This document shows positions 12,101 through 22,547 of a DNA stretch of 64,000 nucleotides, piece after piece. The stretch comes from Ceratopteris richardii. Taxonomy: Eukaryota; Streptophyta; Polypodiopsida; Polypodiales; Pteridaceae. The notes under the pieces were generated by a model. That model was given only the letters and a program-made list of their open reading frames with translations, did no database searches and had not been told where the DNA came from. The translations under genes were made by a program, and so were the position numbers. Where the stretch lies: assembly GCA_020310875.1 (NCBI GenBank), contig CM035407.1:64812158-64876157 (forward strand), written 5' to 3'. Every line of letters starts with the position of its first letter. The stretch's first letter is position 1.

Positions 12101-13239
12101 AGGAGTGCCACATTTCCTGCCACATGATTTGAACAACCTGAATCTATGTAGAAAACATGCTCATCAGATTTACCTTGTGGCATAGCCATGTTCATGATCA
12201 ATAATGAATCCTCTTTGTTTGAGTCTTCTGTGTAGTTATTGTAGTCTCTCCTTCCTTTGTAGCCTCCTTGATAGTTTGAATGATTGTAGTTGTTGTAGTT
12301 GCCATGGTAGTTGTTGAATCTTCCTCTTGAGTAGCCATAACTTCCTCTATTGTATCCTCTGCCTCTTTGATTCCTGGAATTCCTAAAGCAATTTTCAGTT
12401 GTATGATTAGTTAATCCACAAATAGAACATGAATTGGAGTCTTGGGATCTCCCCCTGCCTTGTCTACCTCCTCTTCCTCTACCTCTGCCATGTCTTCCTC
12501 TACCTGCATAGTTAGCTTGATATGTACCTGCTTCATCATCCACTTTCTTTGCCTTTCCTTTGTTATCTTTAGACTTGCTTTTATCCGTGTATAAAGCTGA
12601 AGATTGATTACCTTTAGAGCTTTCTCCATTTTTGATAAGCTTTGCCTCTTGAGTAAGTAGTTGTCCAATGAGTGTGTTGAAATCAGGTACATGCATGTCC
12701 ATGTACAAATCCATAGCTGTGGTGAATGCTTCCCACTTGTCATCTGCCTTCAAGCCATTGATGACCTGCCTTACAATTTGCTCTTCATCTATTACCTCTC
12801 CAATGCTTCCCAACTGATCCGCTATGTCCTTGAGCTTTGTGACAAAATCAGTCACATTTTGTTTGGGAGCCTTCTTGAGAGTTGTGAACTCCAGCCATAG
12901 TTGATGCTTCCTAGCTTTGGTACTTGAAGAAAAGAAAGCTTCAAGTGCATCCCACACTTCCTGAGATGTCTTACAACTTCTAATGTGAGGCAACAAAAAA
13001 TCTGAGATAGAGTTGAGGAGATAAGACCTTGCAAGTGCATCCTTGGAGCACCATGTGCTCAATCTTTCTTGCTCTTCTTGTGTTGGTTGACTTTTGTTCT
13101 TGAAACTTGGCATAACTTCATCTCCAGCCACATAACCATATAAACTTCTACCTTGGAGATAAGCTTCCATCCTTAATGACCAAGCTGAGTAATTACCTCT
13201 ATCCAATTTGTCAATTGATGAAGGAAATCCATCTGCCAT
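9175..13239 (-). CDS. copia 2 gag-pol polyprotein, truncated by one nonsense codon in RNase H
   Basis: A single open frame of about 1354 residues from ATG at 13239. The three upstream codons begin with TTG, so I prefer this ATG. Domains in order, with approximate residues: UBN2-type gag (60-200); a glycine/arginine-rich stretch; CCHC knuckle CSICGLTNHTTENC (about 272); aspartic protease with YIDSGCSNHV (about 368); GAG-pre-integrase; integrase core with VHTDVWGP and a later RSDGGGEY; RT with YVDDIIL; and RNase H with SDADWAG and SSTEAEYRG. The frame stops at 9175-9177 in VHYHYV, where a TGA stands for the usual arginine codon. The same frame stays open to near 9010, so about 55-60 residues are lost. 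A CGA to TGA change is the simplest explanation. The protein copies the element's RNA and integrates the DNA. Confidence 0.93.
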   Translation of the reverse strand: MADGFPSSIDKLDRGNYSAWSLRMEAYLQGRSLYGYVAGDEVMPSFKNKSQPTQEEQERLSTWCSKDALARSYLLNSISDFLLPHIRSCKTSQEVWDALEAFFSSSTKARKHQLWLEFTTLKKAPKQNVTDFVTKLKDIADQLGSIGEVIDEEQIVRQVINGLKADDKWEAFTTAMDLYMDMHVPDFNTLIGQLLTQEAKLIKNGESSKGNQSSALYTDKSKSKDNKGKAKKVDDEAGTYQANYAGRGRHGRGRGRGGRQGRGRSQDSNSCSICGLTNHTTENCFRNSRNQRGRGYNRGSYGYSRGRFNNYHGNYNNYNHSNYQGGYKGRRDYNNYTEDSNKEDSLLIMNMAMPQGKSDEHVFYIDSGCSNHVAGNVALLSDLEDPRNKHEVQTGDDTKHPVEKIGNVKAPDGNINLLSKVLYVPTITKNLISVGQIVEKGLQVRFTKAGAFVEDPSQGFRRIAKGEKTGRLFTFELQDTRNIALFNYGSQTLTELEVWHKRLAHIGERSLKQICRDQSVLGLPNLSKQHMIYKCSACQFGKSHRLPFMKKGYMHGDLLELVHTDVWGPSKEASISGSRYYVSFIDDCSRWTILFFMKHKDEVFSCFKRYLALVENQTGKSLKRLRSDGGGEYFSHDFDSFLQERGIKREVTTRYTPEQNGVAERRNRTIVEAARSMLNEKHLPNYLWAEAVSTATYLINRLPSKSLDGMTPYEAWNGRRPSLDHCKIFGCIAFAHVPSQVRGKMDPKAERCVFIGYDNNQKGYRLYNTTNKGFLVSRDVVFDENNSWYEDSCRKINLPYDLEEDFPKLGREQSKIEEQDTSEDDEESHMEKIKAWKSKGKAKLQELGHEAESSHHGLRRSMREKKKPERYGFDTSLVTKHSIYIAQDINQEEPSSFEEAKEKIEWKHAMKEEIEALEENNTWDLVPKTSSMKVIGSRWVYKLKKNSDGSINRYKARLVAKGFAQTQGIDYEETFSPVAKMPTIRVLLSIASSKNWKILQLDVKNAFLNGWITEEVYMAQPPGFENQVYPHYVCKLNKALYGLKQAPRAWNFRLVSFLQDKGFQPSKADPSLFIKKSNSKVIYLCVYVDDIILTGNDADGMKKIKDQMREEFKISDLGSLTYFLGLEVVYKDHGLFLTQRKYIKDMLAKFKMQDCKIAGTPMEVNHKLSSHEGELIEDITSYQSLVGSLNYATLTRVDICYSVSVLSQFMHTPRKPHMDAAKRILKYLKGTINEGLYYPYVSDLGLKLFSDADWAGSKEDRRSTSGYLTFAGSKLISWSSKKQPTVALSSTEAEYRGLAIATQEAMWMKTLFKDLGLEFGTPTIFGDNMSSIHLAANPIFHARTKHIEVHYHYV

Positions 13240-13252
13240 GTTGTCCAACCTT

Positions 13253-13264
13253 GCTCTGATACCA
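13253..13264 (-). other. Primer binding site of copia 2 (initiator Met-tRNA)
   Basis: The - strand reads TGGTATCAGAGC one base inside the 5' LTR. This is the classic plant copia site complementary to the 3' end of initiator Met-tRNA. Confidence 0.9.
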
Positions 13265-13265
13265 C

Positions 13266-14537
13266 TGTGAAGAGATGGATAAGTATGTGTTTGAAGATGA
13301 AGAGGTGTTACAAAATCCTTGATCTACACCAGCCAAATGAACTCCAGGAGTAGATGGTGGGCCCTTTTAGCTTGCCAATGGATGTATTAGACACCCTATG
13401 TACCTTGGAAGATCACTCTCAAAAAGATAGATCAAAACAGATAAGTTGGAGTTAGCTCAGAGGTGAAAACTTGCTATTCTTGGTTCATACACCTGTCCAG
13501 TGTTTTACATAATTCTCTGAGCACAGCAGCAATTAGCTTAATTCCTCTTGGGGAAGTCTAGGTAGCTTAAAGATCTAACTTTCAAGAGTAAACTCATCAA
13601 AAATAACAAAGCACACACTGAGAATGAGTTTTAACAATTGATGACATCATCCCGATTTTCACGGGCTGCTATAGAAATAGACCAGTGAGCAGAAAAATCA
13701 CCATAACTCAAACTGTAGAAATCCAATGATTATGAAAATTTGTATGGTTATACTAGACAGTAAGCTGAATCCAACAAGCTTTAAATCACTGAATTTGGAT
13801 AAGTAACCACTGAGAAACACCTCTGACAAGATGAGTGAAAAAGTTGGGTACCTGACAGAGAGGTGAAGATGAACAGACCCTGTTGACTTCAAATGAACAT
13901 AACTGAAGATTGCAACATCCAAATGCCATGAAAATTTATGAGCATATAGTAGACTTATAGAGCTAACTTTACCAAGTTAAATCACTGAAAATGATGCACC
14001 AAGCTCAGAGAAAACATCTCTGCAAGCTGACTGAGAAAACTGAGAGTAATGGCAGTGAGTAGTACACTTCACAAGAACATGGAAAGATGAACTCAAATAA
14101 TCATGAAAATGAAAGTATATTGCTTGTACAATACAATGACTTACTGATACATATGTGTGCCTTGTAATCACACCTTGATATGGCATAAAGCTCAGCTCTT
14201 GGAGGTCTTCACATAGGTCTCTCTAACCACGACTAAAACTGCCATCTATTTATAGTTGAGTTTGGGAGGCTAACTTCCCTCAATCACTCTCCAATCAATC
14301 AATGATTGATTTGATTCTCTACCTACCACAAATCACGAATTCGTGGCTCCTCTTTCCATTCTTGATCATGTGGACTCAACCACTTAAGATTCTCTTACTT
14401 TTACATTAAGTAAACTCTTCAAAAGTTACAAGAGGTAGTTCACAAGTGAACTTTACATAGTCTTCTTTTTAAAGCTTCTTCTAAGACTTTGTGAGACTCA
14501 AGCCAATACTTAGGCTTGTCATAGACTTGCTCCAACA
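13266..14537 (-). repeat. copia 2 5' LTR
   Basis: This is the upstream LTR in the element's own orientation, 1272 bp and nearly identical to 7727-8998. It is followed on the outside by the target-site copy ATATC (14538-14542). The - strand promoter should lie in it, but I cannot place a TATA box with confidence. Confidence 0.95.
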
Positions 14538-14542
14538 ATATC

Positions 14543-15708
14543 TGCTGCTTTTCTTTCTCTCAATGCAATTCTTTGTCTACTAAATCATGACCAAGTGTAA
14601 TGCAAAACAAGAAACTGCTTCTTCTTGAACACAAGATGTTTTCGTAGACTTGTCTTTGGATGTAGAGGATAAAATAGGAAAAGTATATGGAAAATATATG
14701 AGAAAAGGAAGCCTTGATTTTCTTTTGGAAATGATGGACTTTCTTTTTCTGCATCTTTGTTCCACCTGCTGATGATGTTAACATCTTCAAACTTCTCTTC
14801 CATACCTTTTGTTCTCTTCATCTTGAAGTAGCAAACACTCTTGACTTCTTCGAATGAACTTTTCTCTTCCTCTAGTACTAAGAGTAAGAGACAAAACAAA
14901 AATGGTATACAAATGGAAGTGAATATAGAAACATGTTTTACCATCTCCTCATATCTCTGAATCAAAATTCTGCTTCAAATGTCTAAAACAACTAAATTCA
15001 CCAACCTTTTGTCTGAATGATGAATTTTCTTTCTAGATTTACCTCTCTAGATCACATTTGTACCTTGATATCCAACCAACTTATAACACAAAATTGGCTG
15101 AAAACAAAAAACTCATCGCATCTCCAAATTTGTCTTCTTAGATAAGCTTTTCTTGTCATAAAAGAGATCTCTCAAAACTCTCTAGAAAACCTCTAGATAC
15201 CTGTTTTGATGTAGCTAATGCTTTAACTTTCAAAAGACTGAAAGTGTATAAAAGCATTCCTTGAATCCTTCAAATCTCTTCATAACTGCTCTTCTAAGAC
15301 ATGACCTACAAATGATAATCTAATAGTAGAAATTGATACCTGTGATTTGATGTTGATCTGATTCCTTCACCTTCTCTAAACCATTGTTCTTCCTTGAATT
15401 TGAAGAAGCCTTCTCTTCATCAAGTCTTGGTCTTCAAACAATACTTTTGTAAAGTATTTGCATACTTTTCCAAAAATATTTGGCTGCTAACAGATCATCA
15501 ACTTCCTACTCCACACTGATGAATACACATGTAACTGAATTGTCTAATTCTCAAATCTCTACTCATCTAGATTAAGTGTGTATGTCAAATGTTAGAAGAT
15601 GCCCTTAAATCATATGTTGTAAATCTGGAAGTCTGGGAACCTGGGATTCTGAATGAGCCTAAATGCATTGATGCCAAAGTCCTAAAGCTTTGAAACCAAA
15701 ACCTTAAT
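14543..15708 (-). mobile_element. copia X leader, distal part (no gene seen)
   Basis: This continues X on the far side of copia 2. It has no conserved coding domain, and its short reading frames look like chance. It is T/C-rich. It ends at a primer binding site at 15709, so by position it is leader sequence. Confidence 0.4.
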
Positions 15709-15722
15709 GCTCTGATACCAAA
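15709..15722 (-). other. Primer binding site of copia X
   Basis: The - strand reads TTTGGTATCAGAGC directly inside a candidate LTR end (TCCAACA). It is complementary to initiator Met-tRNA, as in copia 2. Confidence 0.7.
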
Positions 15723-17127
15723 TGTTGGAAATGAGGTAGGCCCATAGCTCATATCATAGGTCCATGGTTCCATAGGTCCATCATATACAACACAGAATCT
15801 AACAATCTTCAATATTGACAAAACATGAACATACCACACTTAATCATACAAATGATGAGACAAAGATAGAGAGAGACTAGACAACATGTGTAGAGTGTTA
15901 CGTAAGCCAAGGCTTACTCACACTATCATATATACCAATGTTCAATGTACAACGTGGGAGCAAAACTCTCAACCACTCTATGTGAAGAGAAATAGATGGA
16001 TGACTGAATGTACAAATGTAACAAACATATTCAGATGTATGGACAGAAATCTGAATATATATGAGATGTGTGACATGATAGGTTATAGAAGAGTGAATAT
16101 GAGTGACTGAAAGAGGAAGGATCAGTGTGAAACTGATAATCAACAAACCCTCATCTAACCTTAGGCTATGGAAGACCCTAAGTCAGATACGTGTGTGAAA
16201 AGATCACATACTTAAAAAGTAGCAAAGAATGCTAACAAGTTTGCTGCCGGAAATCCTCAAACTCATATGAACAAAGCTTCTCAAACACCTCATCCAAATA
16301 TGCATAAAACATAAACGTACTGAATAGGACTCCTCCTGATATGGATGTTACTGCCTCCATAAACTCCAAGAAGTACCTATGTGCATAAAGAGAATATGCA
16401 CCTGAATACTTAACATAAGATGTAAATCTTAATCTTATGTTAACCACCATCCAATGTCTTTGAAGTAACCCGAAATCTTCATGTAGAAGACAATCTTCAA
16501 ATACACCACGTAGATGGCCGATCCTCACCACCAAGCTGCTAATGACCAAGTCCTCTCTCCATGAACAAGAGATAACCTCCTTGCCATGAGCAAGAATGTG
16601 AGCACACTCTTCTTCTCCAAGAAGAACTCCATAGCCGCTCCTCAACATGCTTCAAGTTAGCACCATGGCTGCCCCATGTGCTAGAAGAAACACCACCTCT
16701 ATTGAGGTCCAAGCACCAAGGCTTGTGTTGAACACTAGGTGAAGGATACAATAACATGAGGCCAAGCTCTTGTTATATAGTGTTTGTTGATCCCTCCAAA
16801 AGCTCTCCAAAAGCATAAATCTCCACGATCTACAATCTATGAAAAGCTCTACGTGAATTCATATTCGGCGTTGTCCATCGCTATGCGTTCACTATTGTTG
16901 TAAAAGCAAAATCAAAATTTTGTCTTCAATCTTTTGCTCTGCGCCGTCTATGGAAATCGAACCCAGACGGATTCTTTGGGAGGACATCCATGTAGCCACG
17001 GCGCCCAGCGCCTTCTCTTTAAACAAGTTTTAGTAAAAGACTCTAGACATGTTGTGATAGCTGGAGTATTTTGGACATTGACTCCAACATGCTGTTCGTG
17101 TGCTTCCACAGAAATCTAACTCCAACA
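15723..17127 (-). repeat. Candidate 5' LTR of copia X (about 1.4 kb)
   Basis: In + coordinates the block starts TGTTGGAAATGAGG just beyond the primer binding site and ends AACTCCAACA at 17127, where copia 3 pol sequence begins. The TGTTGGA...TCCAACA ends are inverted repeats, as expected for an LTR. A second possible end, ACTCCAACA, is at 17089. Small reverse-strand frames (16232-16757) have no domain I recognise. I found no matching partner LTR in the window, so the outer end is uncertain. Confidence 0.5.
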
Positions 17128-19189
17128 GAGACTAGGACATTTAGGTGAAAGGATATTGAAGCAAATATGCAGGGATCAGATTGTGCATGGCATCCCAAAT
17201 GTGTCCAAGAAACACATGATTTACAAATGTGGAGCATGCCAATTTGGCAAGTCACATAGGCAACCTTTCAACAAAAGAGGATACATGTATGAAGACTACT
17301 TGGAGCTTGTACACACAAATGCATGGGGTCCTAATAGAGAGCCATCAATTTCGGGGTCAAGGTATTATGTTTCATTCATAGATGACTATAGTAGGTGGAC
17401 AACACTTTACTTTATGAAGCATAAAGATGAAATCTTCACTTGTTTCAAGAAGTATTTGGCATTGGTTGAGAATCAAACTGGTAAGAGTTTGAAGATGCTA
17501 AGATCTCATTGAGGTGGTCAGTATTTCTCACATGAGTTTGACTCCTTCTTACAAGACAGAGGTATAAAGAGAGAGATTACAACAAGGTACACTCCGGAAT
17601 AGAATGGAGTGGCACAGAGAAGAAATAGATTAATAGTAGAGGCTGCAAGATCAATGTTGAATGAGAAAAAACTCCCTAATTATCTATGGGGAGAGGTTGT
17701 TTCCACAACCACTTACCTAATCAATATGCTTCCATCCAAGTCTCCGAATGGGATGGCACCTTATGAGGCATGGAATGGTAGGAGACCTTCTTTAGATCAT
17801 TGTAAGATCTTTGGGTGCATTGCTTATGCACACATACCCTCATAGATTAGGGGAAAGCTTGATTCAAAAGCTGAAAGATGCATATTTATTGTCTATGATC
17901 AAAATTAGAAAGGATATAGATTATATAATCCCACTAACAAAGGAATTACAGTTAGTAGGGATGTGGTATTTGATGAAAATAACTCGTGCTTTGAGGATGA
18001 TTGCAAGAAAATTAAGCTACCCTATGATTTGGAGAATGATTTTCCAAATCTGACCAAAGAAGAACCACATACATTAGAGGATGTTAACTCAGAAGATGAA
18101 GAGCAAAATGATTTTGAAGCTTGGAAGTCCAAGGGAAAAGCAAAATCCAAAAAATTGGAAGGCATTCTAGAGTCATCAAATCAAGCACTTAGAAGATTTT
18201 AAAGGGAAAGCAAGAAACCTATAAGGTATGGCTATGACACATCACTAGTCACCAAGCATTCTATATACATAGCTAAAGACTTTATGTCAGAGGAACCTTC
18301 TTCATTTGAAGAAGCCAACAAGAAAGAAGAATGGAGAGAAGCTATGCAAGAAGAAATTGAAGCACTTCAAGAAAATAGCACTTGGGATTTGGTTCCCAAC
18401 AAACCATTCATGAAGGTAATATGATCCAGGTGGATTTACAAGGTGGAAAAGAATTTAGATGGCACAATAAATAGGTATAAAGCAAGGCTAGTAGCAAAGG
18501 GGTTTGCTCAAATCCATGGAATGGATTATGAGGAGACCTTCTCACCTGTAGCCAAGATGCCAACTATCAGAGTTTTAGTAAGTATTGCTACTTCAAAGAA
18601 TTGGAACTTGTACCAATTAAGATGTTAAAAATGCATTGCTTAATGGGTGTATCTTTGAAGAGGCCTACATGGCTCAACCACCAAGATATGAAGACAAAGA
18701 CAAACTTGATTATATGTGTAAATTAAGGAAGGCACGATATGGTTTAAAGCAAGCTCCTAGAGCTTGGAACGATAGGCTGGTCACATACTTGCAGGACCAA
18801 GGTTTTATTGCAAGCACAAAAGATTCTTCATTTTTCATTAAGAAGACTAATTCAAAGGTTATTCATCTATGTGTTTATGTGCATGACATTATCATTACAA
18901 GAAATGATGCCAATGTCATCAAGAATATTAAAACCTGGATGAAGGAGGAATTCAAGATCAATGATCTTGGATTGCTTACATATTTTCTTGGTTTAGAGAT
19001 TATTTATATAGACTCTGGTGTTTTCATTACTAAGAGAAAGTACATCCATGATATGTTAACTAAGTTCAAGATGGATAATACAAAAATTGCAGGTACACCC
19101 ATGAAATTGAATCACAAACTTAGTGCTCATGAAGGAGAGCTGCTTGAAGACATTATAGGTTATCAAAGTCTTGTTGGGAGTCTCAATTA
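17128..19189 (+). pseudogene. copia 3 pol relic: integrase and RT
   Basis: The frame begins mid-protein at RLGHLGERILKQICRDQ, the gag-pre-integrase region, and closely parallels copia 2. The integrase core follows (LVHTNAWGP, where VHTD is usual). Then comes the RT, with LVAKGFAQIHGMDYEETF and a changed active site, YVHDIII instead of YVDD. In-frame stops (for example 17511 and 17599) and a frameshift near 18625 break it. Gag and protease are missing because X occupies their place. The sequence stops at 19189 inside GSLNY, exactly where copia 4 begins, and continues at 21877. Confidence 0.85.
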
Positions 19190-19569
19190 TGTTGAGATAT
19201 CAAGCTCAACATGTGATGATCCAGGATGACACGTACCAGTTTTTCGTTTATCTGACATGTATAGTGGTCACGCCGGTATATGTCAGGGATACTTCATTGA
19301 GCTTTATTAGATTTATCTACCGAGAGTGATGGCACATTTGTTTCTTGCCAGCTCACTCATTCGCGGACATTAGGTTTTTCCTTATGTACTGGTCTTTATA
19401 TATTGCACTGTTTGTATTCTTGTTTTTAGGTCATTCTTGTACATTCCTTTTATGTAATAGAAGAAGAAGAAGAAGATCATTCTTCCTTGCCTCAATCTGT
19501 GTGTGTGCTTCTCCTTGAGAGTGAGAGTGTGTTGTGTGAGCTCTCTTCCTTATCTCCTTCCTCGTGACA
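19190..19569 (+). repeat. copia 4 5' LTR
   Basis: It starts TGTTGAG and ends GTGACA. A TATATATTGCAC stretch near 19397 is a plausible TATA region. A GAA microsatellite lies near 19461. Confidence 0.9.
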
Positions 19570-21493
19570 TGGTATACCTGGACACTTTGAACGTGATTGC
19601 AGGTTAAAGAATCAAAATAACAAAAGGCAGCAAAACAACTATGCATCCACAAGTGCAGATGATTCTGAGAAGCTATTTATGGTTCAACATCACATGATGA
19701 ATACGATGTCTGCTGGTGTTTCAAAATCGAATGATAATATCTGGTATGTTGATTCAGGTGCTTCAAATCACATGACCAGTCATGCAGAATGGTTTAGTAG
19801 TTTGCAGAAAATGCCAGTTCCTGGATATGCTGAAACAGGTGATGACACATCGCATCCTATTGAACATACAGGAAACATAGCATTGTCTATGGAGGACGGA
19901 AAGGTAAAACATCTCGCTGATGTGCTGCATGTTCCAAATATAACGAAGAATCTGGTTTCTGTTGGACAAATGGTTGACCAGGGATTACAAGTCAAGTTCA
20001 ATGCTGATGGATTATATGTAGAAGAGTACAAGCAGGATGGACGATTGGTTGCCAAAGGAAACAAAATTGGTAGGATGTTCACCTTAAATGTGAAGATTCC
20101 TGAAATGAATGCAGCCATGTTTGCGAAAGGTGCAAGAGTTATTGCAGATATAGAGATATGGCACAAAAGGATTGGACATGCAAACTTGCAAAGGCTAAAA
20201 CTGATGCAGTCAAAGGAGATTGTCCATGGACTACCAAATTTCAAAGTTGCAGAAATGCAAAAGGTATGTGCAACATCTCAATTTGGTAAACAATCAAGAG
20301 CATCATTTCCACATGACAAGCATGTTAGTGAGAATGTACTAGAAGTAGTACATACAGATGTTTGGGGTCCAGCAAAGACCACATCTATGGGCGGTTGCAG
20401 GTTTTATGTTACTTTCATTGATGACCATACACGCAAAGTATGGGTATATTTCATGAAAGAGAAGAGCGAGGTGTTTACTCACTTCCAGAATTTTAAAGTT
20501 ATGGTGGAAAAGCAGACAGGGAAGTACATTCAAACATTAAGATCTGATTGTAGGTGGTGATAATGAAGAAAGAATCAAAGAGGTAAAGAAACTTCCTATG
20601 CAGGAATTTGACATGAAAGATCTTGGTGTGCTGCGCTATTTCTTGGGCATTGAGTTTATACATATAGAAACAGGTATATGGATGTCGCAAAGACAATATG
20701 CCTTGAATATGTTGCAAAAGTATGGTATGGCTGATTGTAAGCCAATTTCTATGCCTTTAGATCAGAATTTGAAATTGGATACTACATCAGGTGAAGCATT
20801 GGAAAATGCTACTATGTACAGGAAAATTGTGGGAAGTCTTATATATCTTACAATTACAAGGCCTGATTTAAGCTACACTGTTGGACTTGAAAGTCAGTTT
20901 ATGCAGGTTCCCAGGAAGCCACATTTGGATGCTCTGAGGCGCACTCTACGTTATGTGAGTGCTACTTTGGATTATGCATTGTTTTATGAAGCTGGTGTAG
21001 ATTTGCAGGTTCATGGATACACCGATGCAGATTGGGCTGGTAGTACTCCAGATAGAAGATCTACTAGTGGCTTTCTTTTCTCACTTGGAGGTGCAGCTAT
21101 TACATGGAGCAGTAAGAAGCAACCCACTGTTGCTTTGTCGAGTACAGAGGCTGAGTATAGAGGTGCTGCAATGGCAGCATGTGAGGCATCATGGCTAGAG
21201 ATGTTACTTGCAGATTTAGGTGTGGAAGTGCAAAAGCCTATCACTATCTATTGTGATAATCTTAGCAGCATATAGTAAGCACGGAACCCTGTTTTCCATG
21301 CTAGAACAAAGCATATCGAGGTACATTATCACTTCATCAGAGAGAAGGTATTAGCAGGTGATATTGATCTTGTTTATGTGAGAACAGATGAGCAGGTTGT
21401 TGATATTTTCACCAAAGCACTTGGAGCTGAGAAGTTGAAGAAGTTTCGGAAGATGCTTGGATTACAGGATATGGCATTGAGCTTGAGGGGAAG
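19570..21493 (+). pseudogene. copia 4 gag-pol remnant
   Basis: In order: end of a CCHC knuckle (PGHFERDCRL, 19579-19608); protease with WYVDSGASNHMTS (about 19742); gag-pre-integrase with IWHKRIGHANLQRL; and integrase start with VVHTDVWGP up to LRSDC (20548). A deletion junction and stop follow. Then come the late RT (EFDMKDLGVLRYFLGIEF, 20605) and RNase H with YTDADWAGS and SSTEAEYRGA. RNase H is cut by TAG-TAA at 21274-21279, with the same frame continuing to DIFTKALG. A polypurine tract (TTGAGGGGAAG) precedes the 3' LTR. The lost catalytic integrase residues and RT palm mean it cannot move by itself. Confidence 0.88.
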
Positions 21494-21876
21494 TGTTGAG
21501 ATATCAAGCTCAACATGTGATGATCCAGGATGACATGTACCAGTTTTTCGTTTATCTGACATGTATAGTGGTCACGCCAGTATATGTCAGGGATACTTCA
21601 TTGAGCTTTATTAGATTTATCTACCGAGAGTGATGGCACATTTGTTTCTTGCCAGCTCACTCATTCGCGGACATTAGGTTTTTCCTTATGTACTGGTCTT
21701 TATATATTGCACTGGTTGTATTCTTGTTTTTAGGTCATTCTTGTACATTCCTTTTATGTAATAGAAGAAGAAGAAGAAGAAGATCATTCTTCCTTGCCTC
21801 AATCTATGTGTGTGCTTCTCCTTGAGAGTGAGAGTGTGTTGTGTGAGCTCTCTTCCTTATCTCCTTCCTCGTGACA
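21494..21876 (+). repeat. copia 4 3' LTR
   Basis: It is a near-exact copy of 19190-19569, slightly longer because of extra GAA units. It is followed by the target copy AATTA, after which copia 3 RT resumes in frame. Confidence 0.9.
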
Positions 21877-22547
21877 AATTATGCAACCCTAACAAGAGTG
21901 GATATATGCTATGGGGTGAGTACATTGAGTCAATTCATGCATACACCAAGAAAACCTCACATGGAAGCTACCAAAGGGATCTTAAAGTACTTGAAGGGTA
22001 CCATAAATGAAGGGCTATTTTATCCATTTACATCTGACTTGGATATCAAGCTATACTCTGATGCAGATTGGGTTGGCTCAAAAGATGATAGGAGAAGCTC
22101 CTCTAGCTACATATCTTTTGTAGGATCTAAGTTGATTTCATGGTCATCAAAGAAACAACCAACTATGGCATTGTCATCAATTGAAGCGGAATATAGGGGA
22201 CTTGCAAATGCAACACAAGAGGCAATGTGGTCAAAGCTACTCTACTCAGACTTGGGGATACATACATACATCCCGATGATCTTTGGAGATAATACTAGCT
22301 CACTACATTTGGCTACTAATCCTATATATCATGCAAGGACTAATCACATTAAAGTTCATTATCATTATGTGAGAGAGAAGCTACTTAGCAAGGACATACA
22401 ATTTTCCTATGTATCAACAAACTTGCTATGTGCAGCTATTCTAAAACAATCTTTGGATGAAACTAAATTGAACATGTTCAAATGATGATTGGATTGCAGG
22501 AGATTAAAGAGAGTTGAATCCCAAGCATGTTAGGCTTCAGGGGGAGC
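21877..22547 (+). pseudogene. copia 3 RT end, RNase H and polypurine tract
   Basis: This is the second half of the copia 3 pol frame (YATLTRVDICYGVSTLSQ on), joined exactly to 19189 if copia 4 and one AATTA are removed. RNase H motifs YSDADWVGS and SSIEAEYRGL are present. The end of the frame is altered (DILTKAL is replaced by AAILKQSL). CTTCAGGGGGAGC (22535-22547) is the polypurine tract next to the 3' LTR. Confidence 0.85.

Larger units (their letters stand above)
7727..14537 (-). mobile_element. Near-complete Ty1/copia retrotransposon (copia 2)
   Basis: Two 1272-bp LTRs (7727-8998 and 13266-14537) flank a 4.27-kb interior. Both LTRs start TGTGAAGAG and end CCAACA. ATATC lies directly outside both ends (7722-7726 and 14538-14542), a perfect 5-bp target-site duplication. 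The interior has a primer binding site complementary to initiator Met-tRNA, one long gag-pol frame and a polypurine tract, all on the - strand. I count about eight LTR mismatches by eye, so the insertion is recent relative to its surroundings. It sits inside copia X. Confidence 0.95.
19190..21876 (+). mobile_element. Internally deleted copia retrotransposon (copia 4)
   Basis: LTRs of about 380 bp (19190-19569 and 21494-21876) start TGTTGAGATATC and end CTCGTGACA. AATTA flanks both sides (19185-19189 and 21877-21881), a perfect target-site duplication. The interior is only about 1.9 kb. After the 5' LTR, TGGTAT runs straight into a CCHC knuckle region, so most of gag and part of the primer site are gone. 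A second deletion joins the integrase to the end of the RT near 20555. It lies within the RT of copia 3. The LTRs are nearly identical apart from a GAA repeat length change. Confidence 0.93.

Noticed and set aside
16232-16757. Reverse-strand frames of 72 and 138 residues as a possible host gene
   Set aside because: No recognisable domain. They overlap each other in different frames and lie within a candidate LTR.
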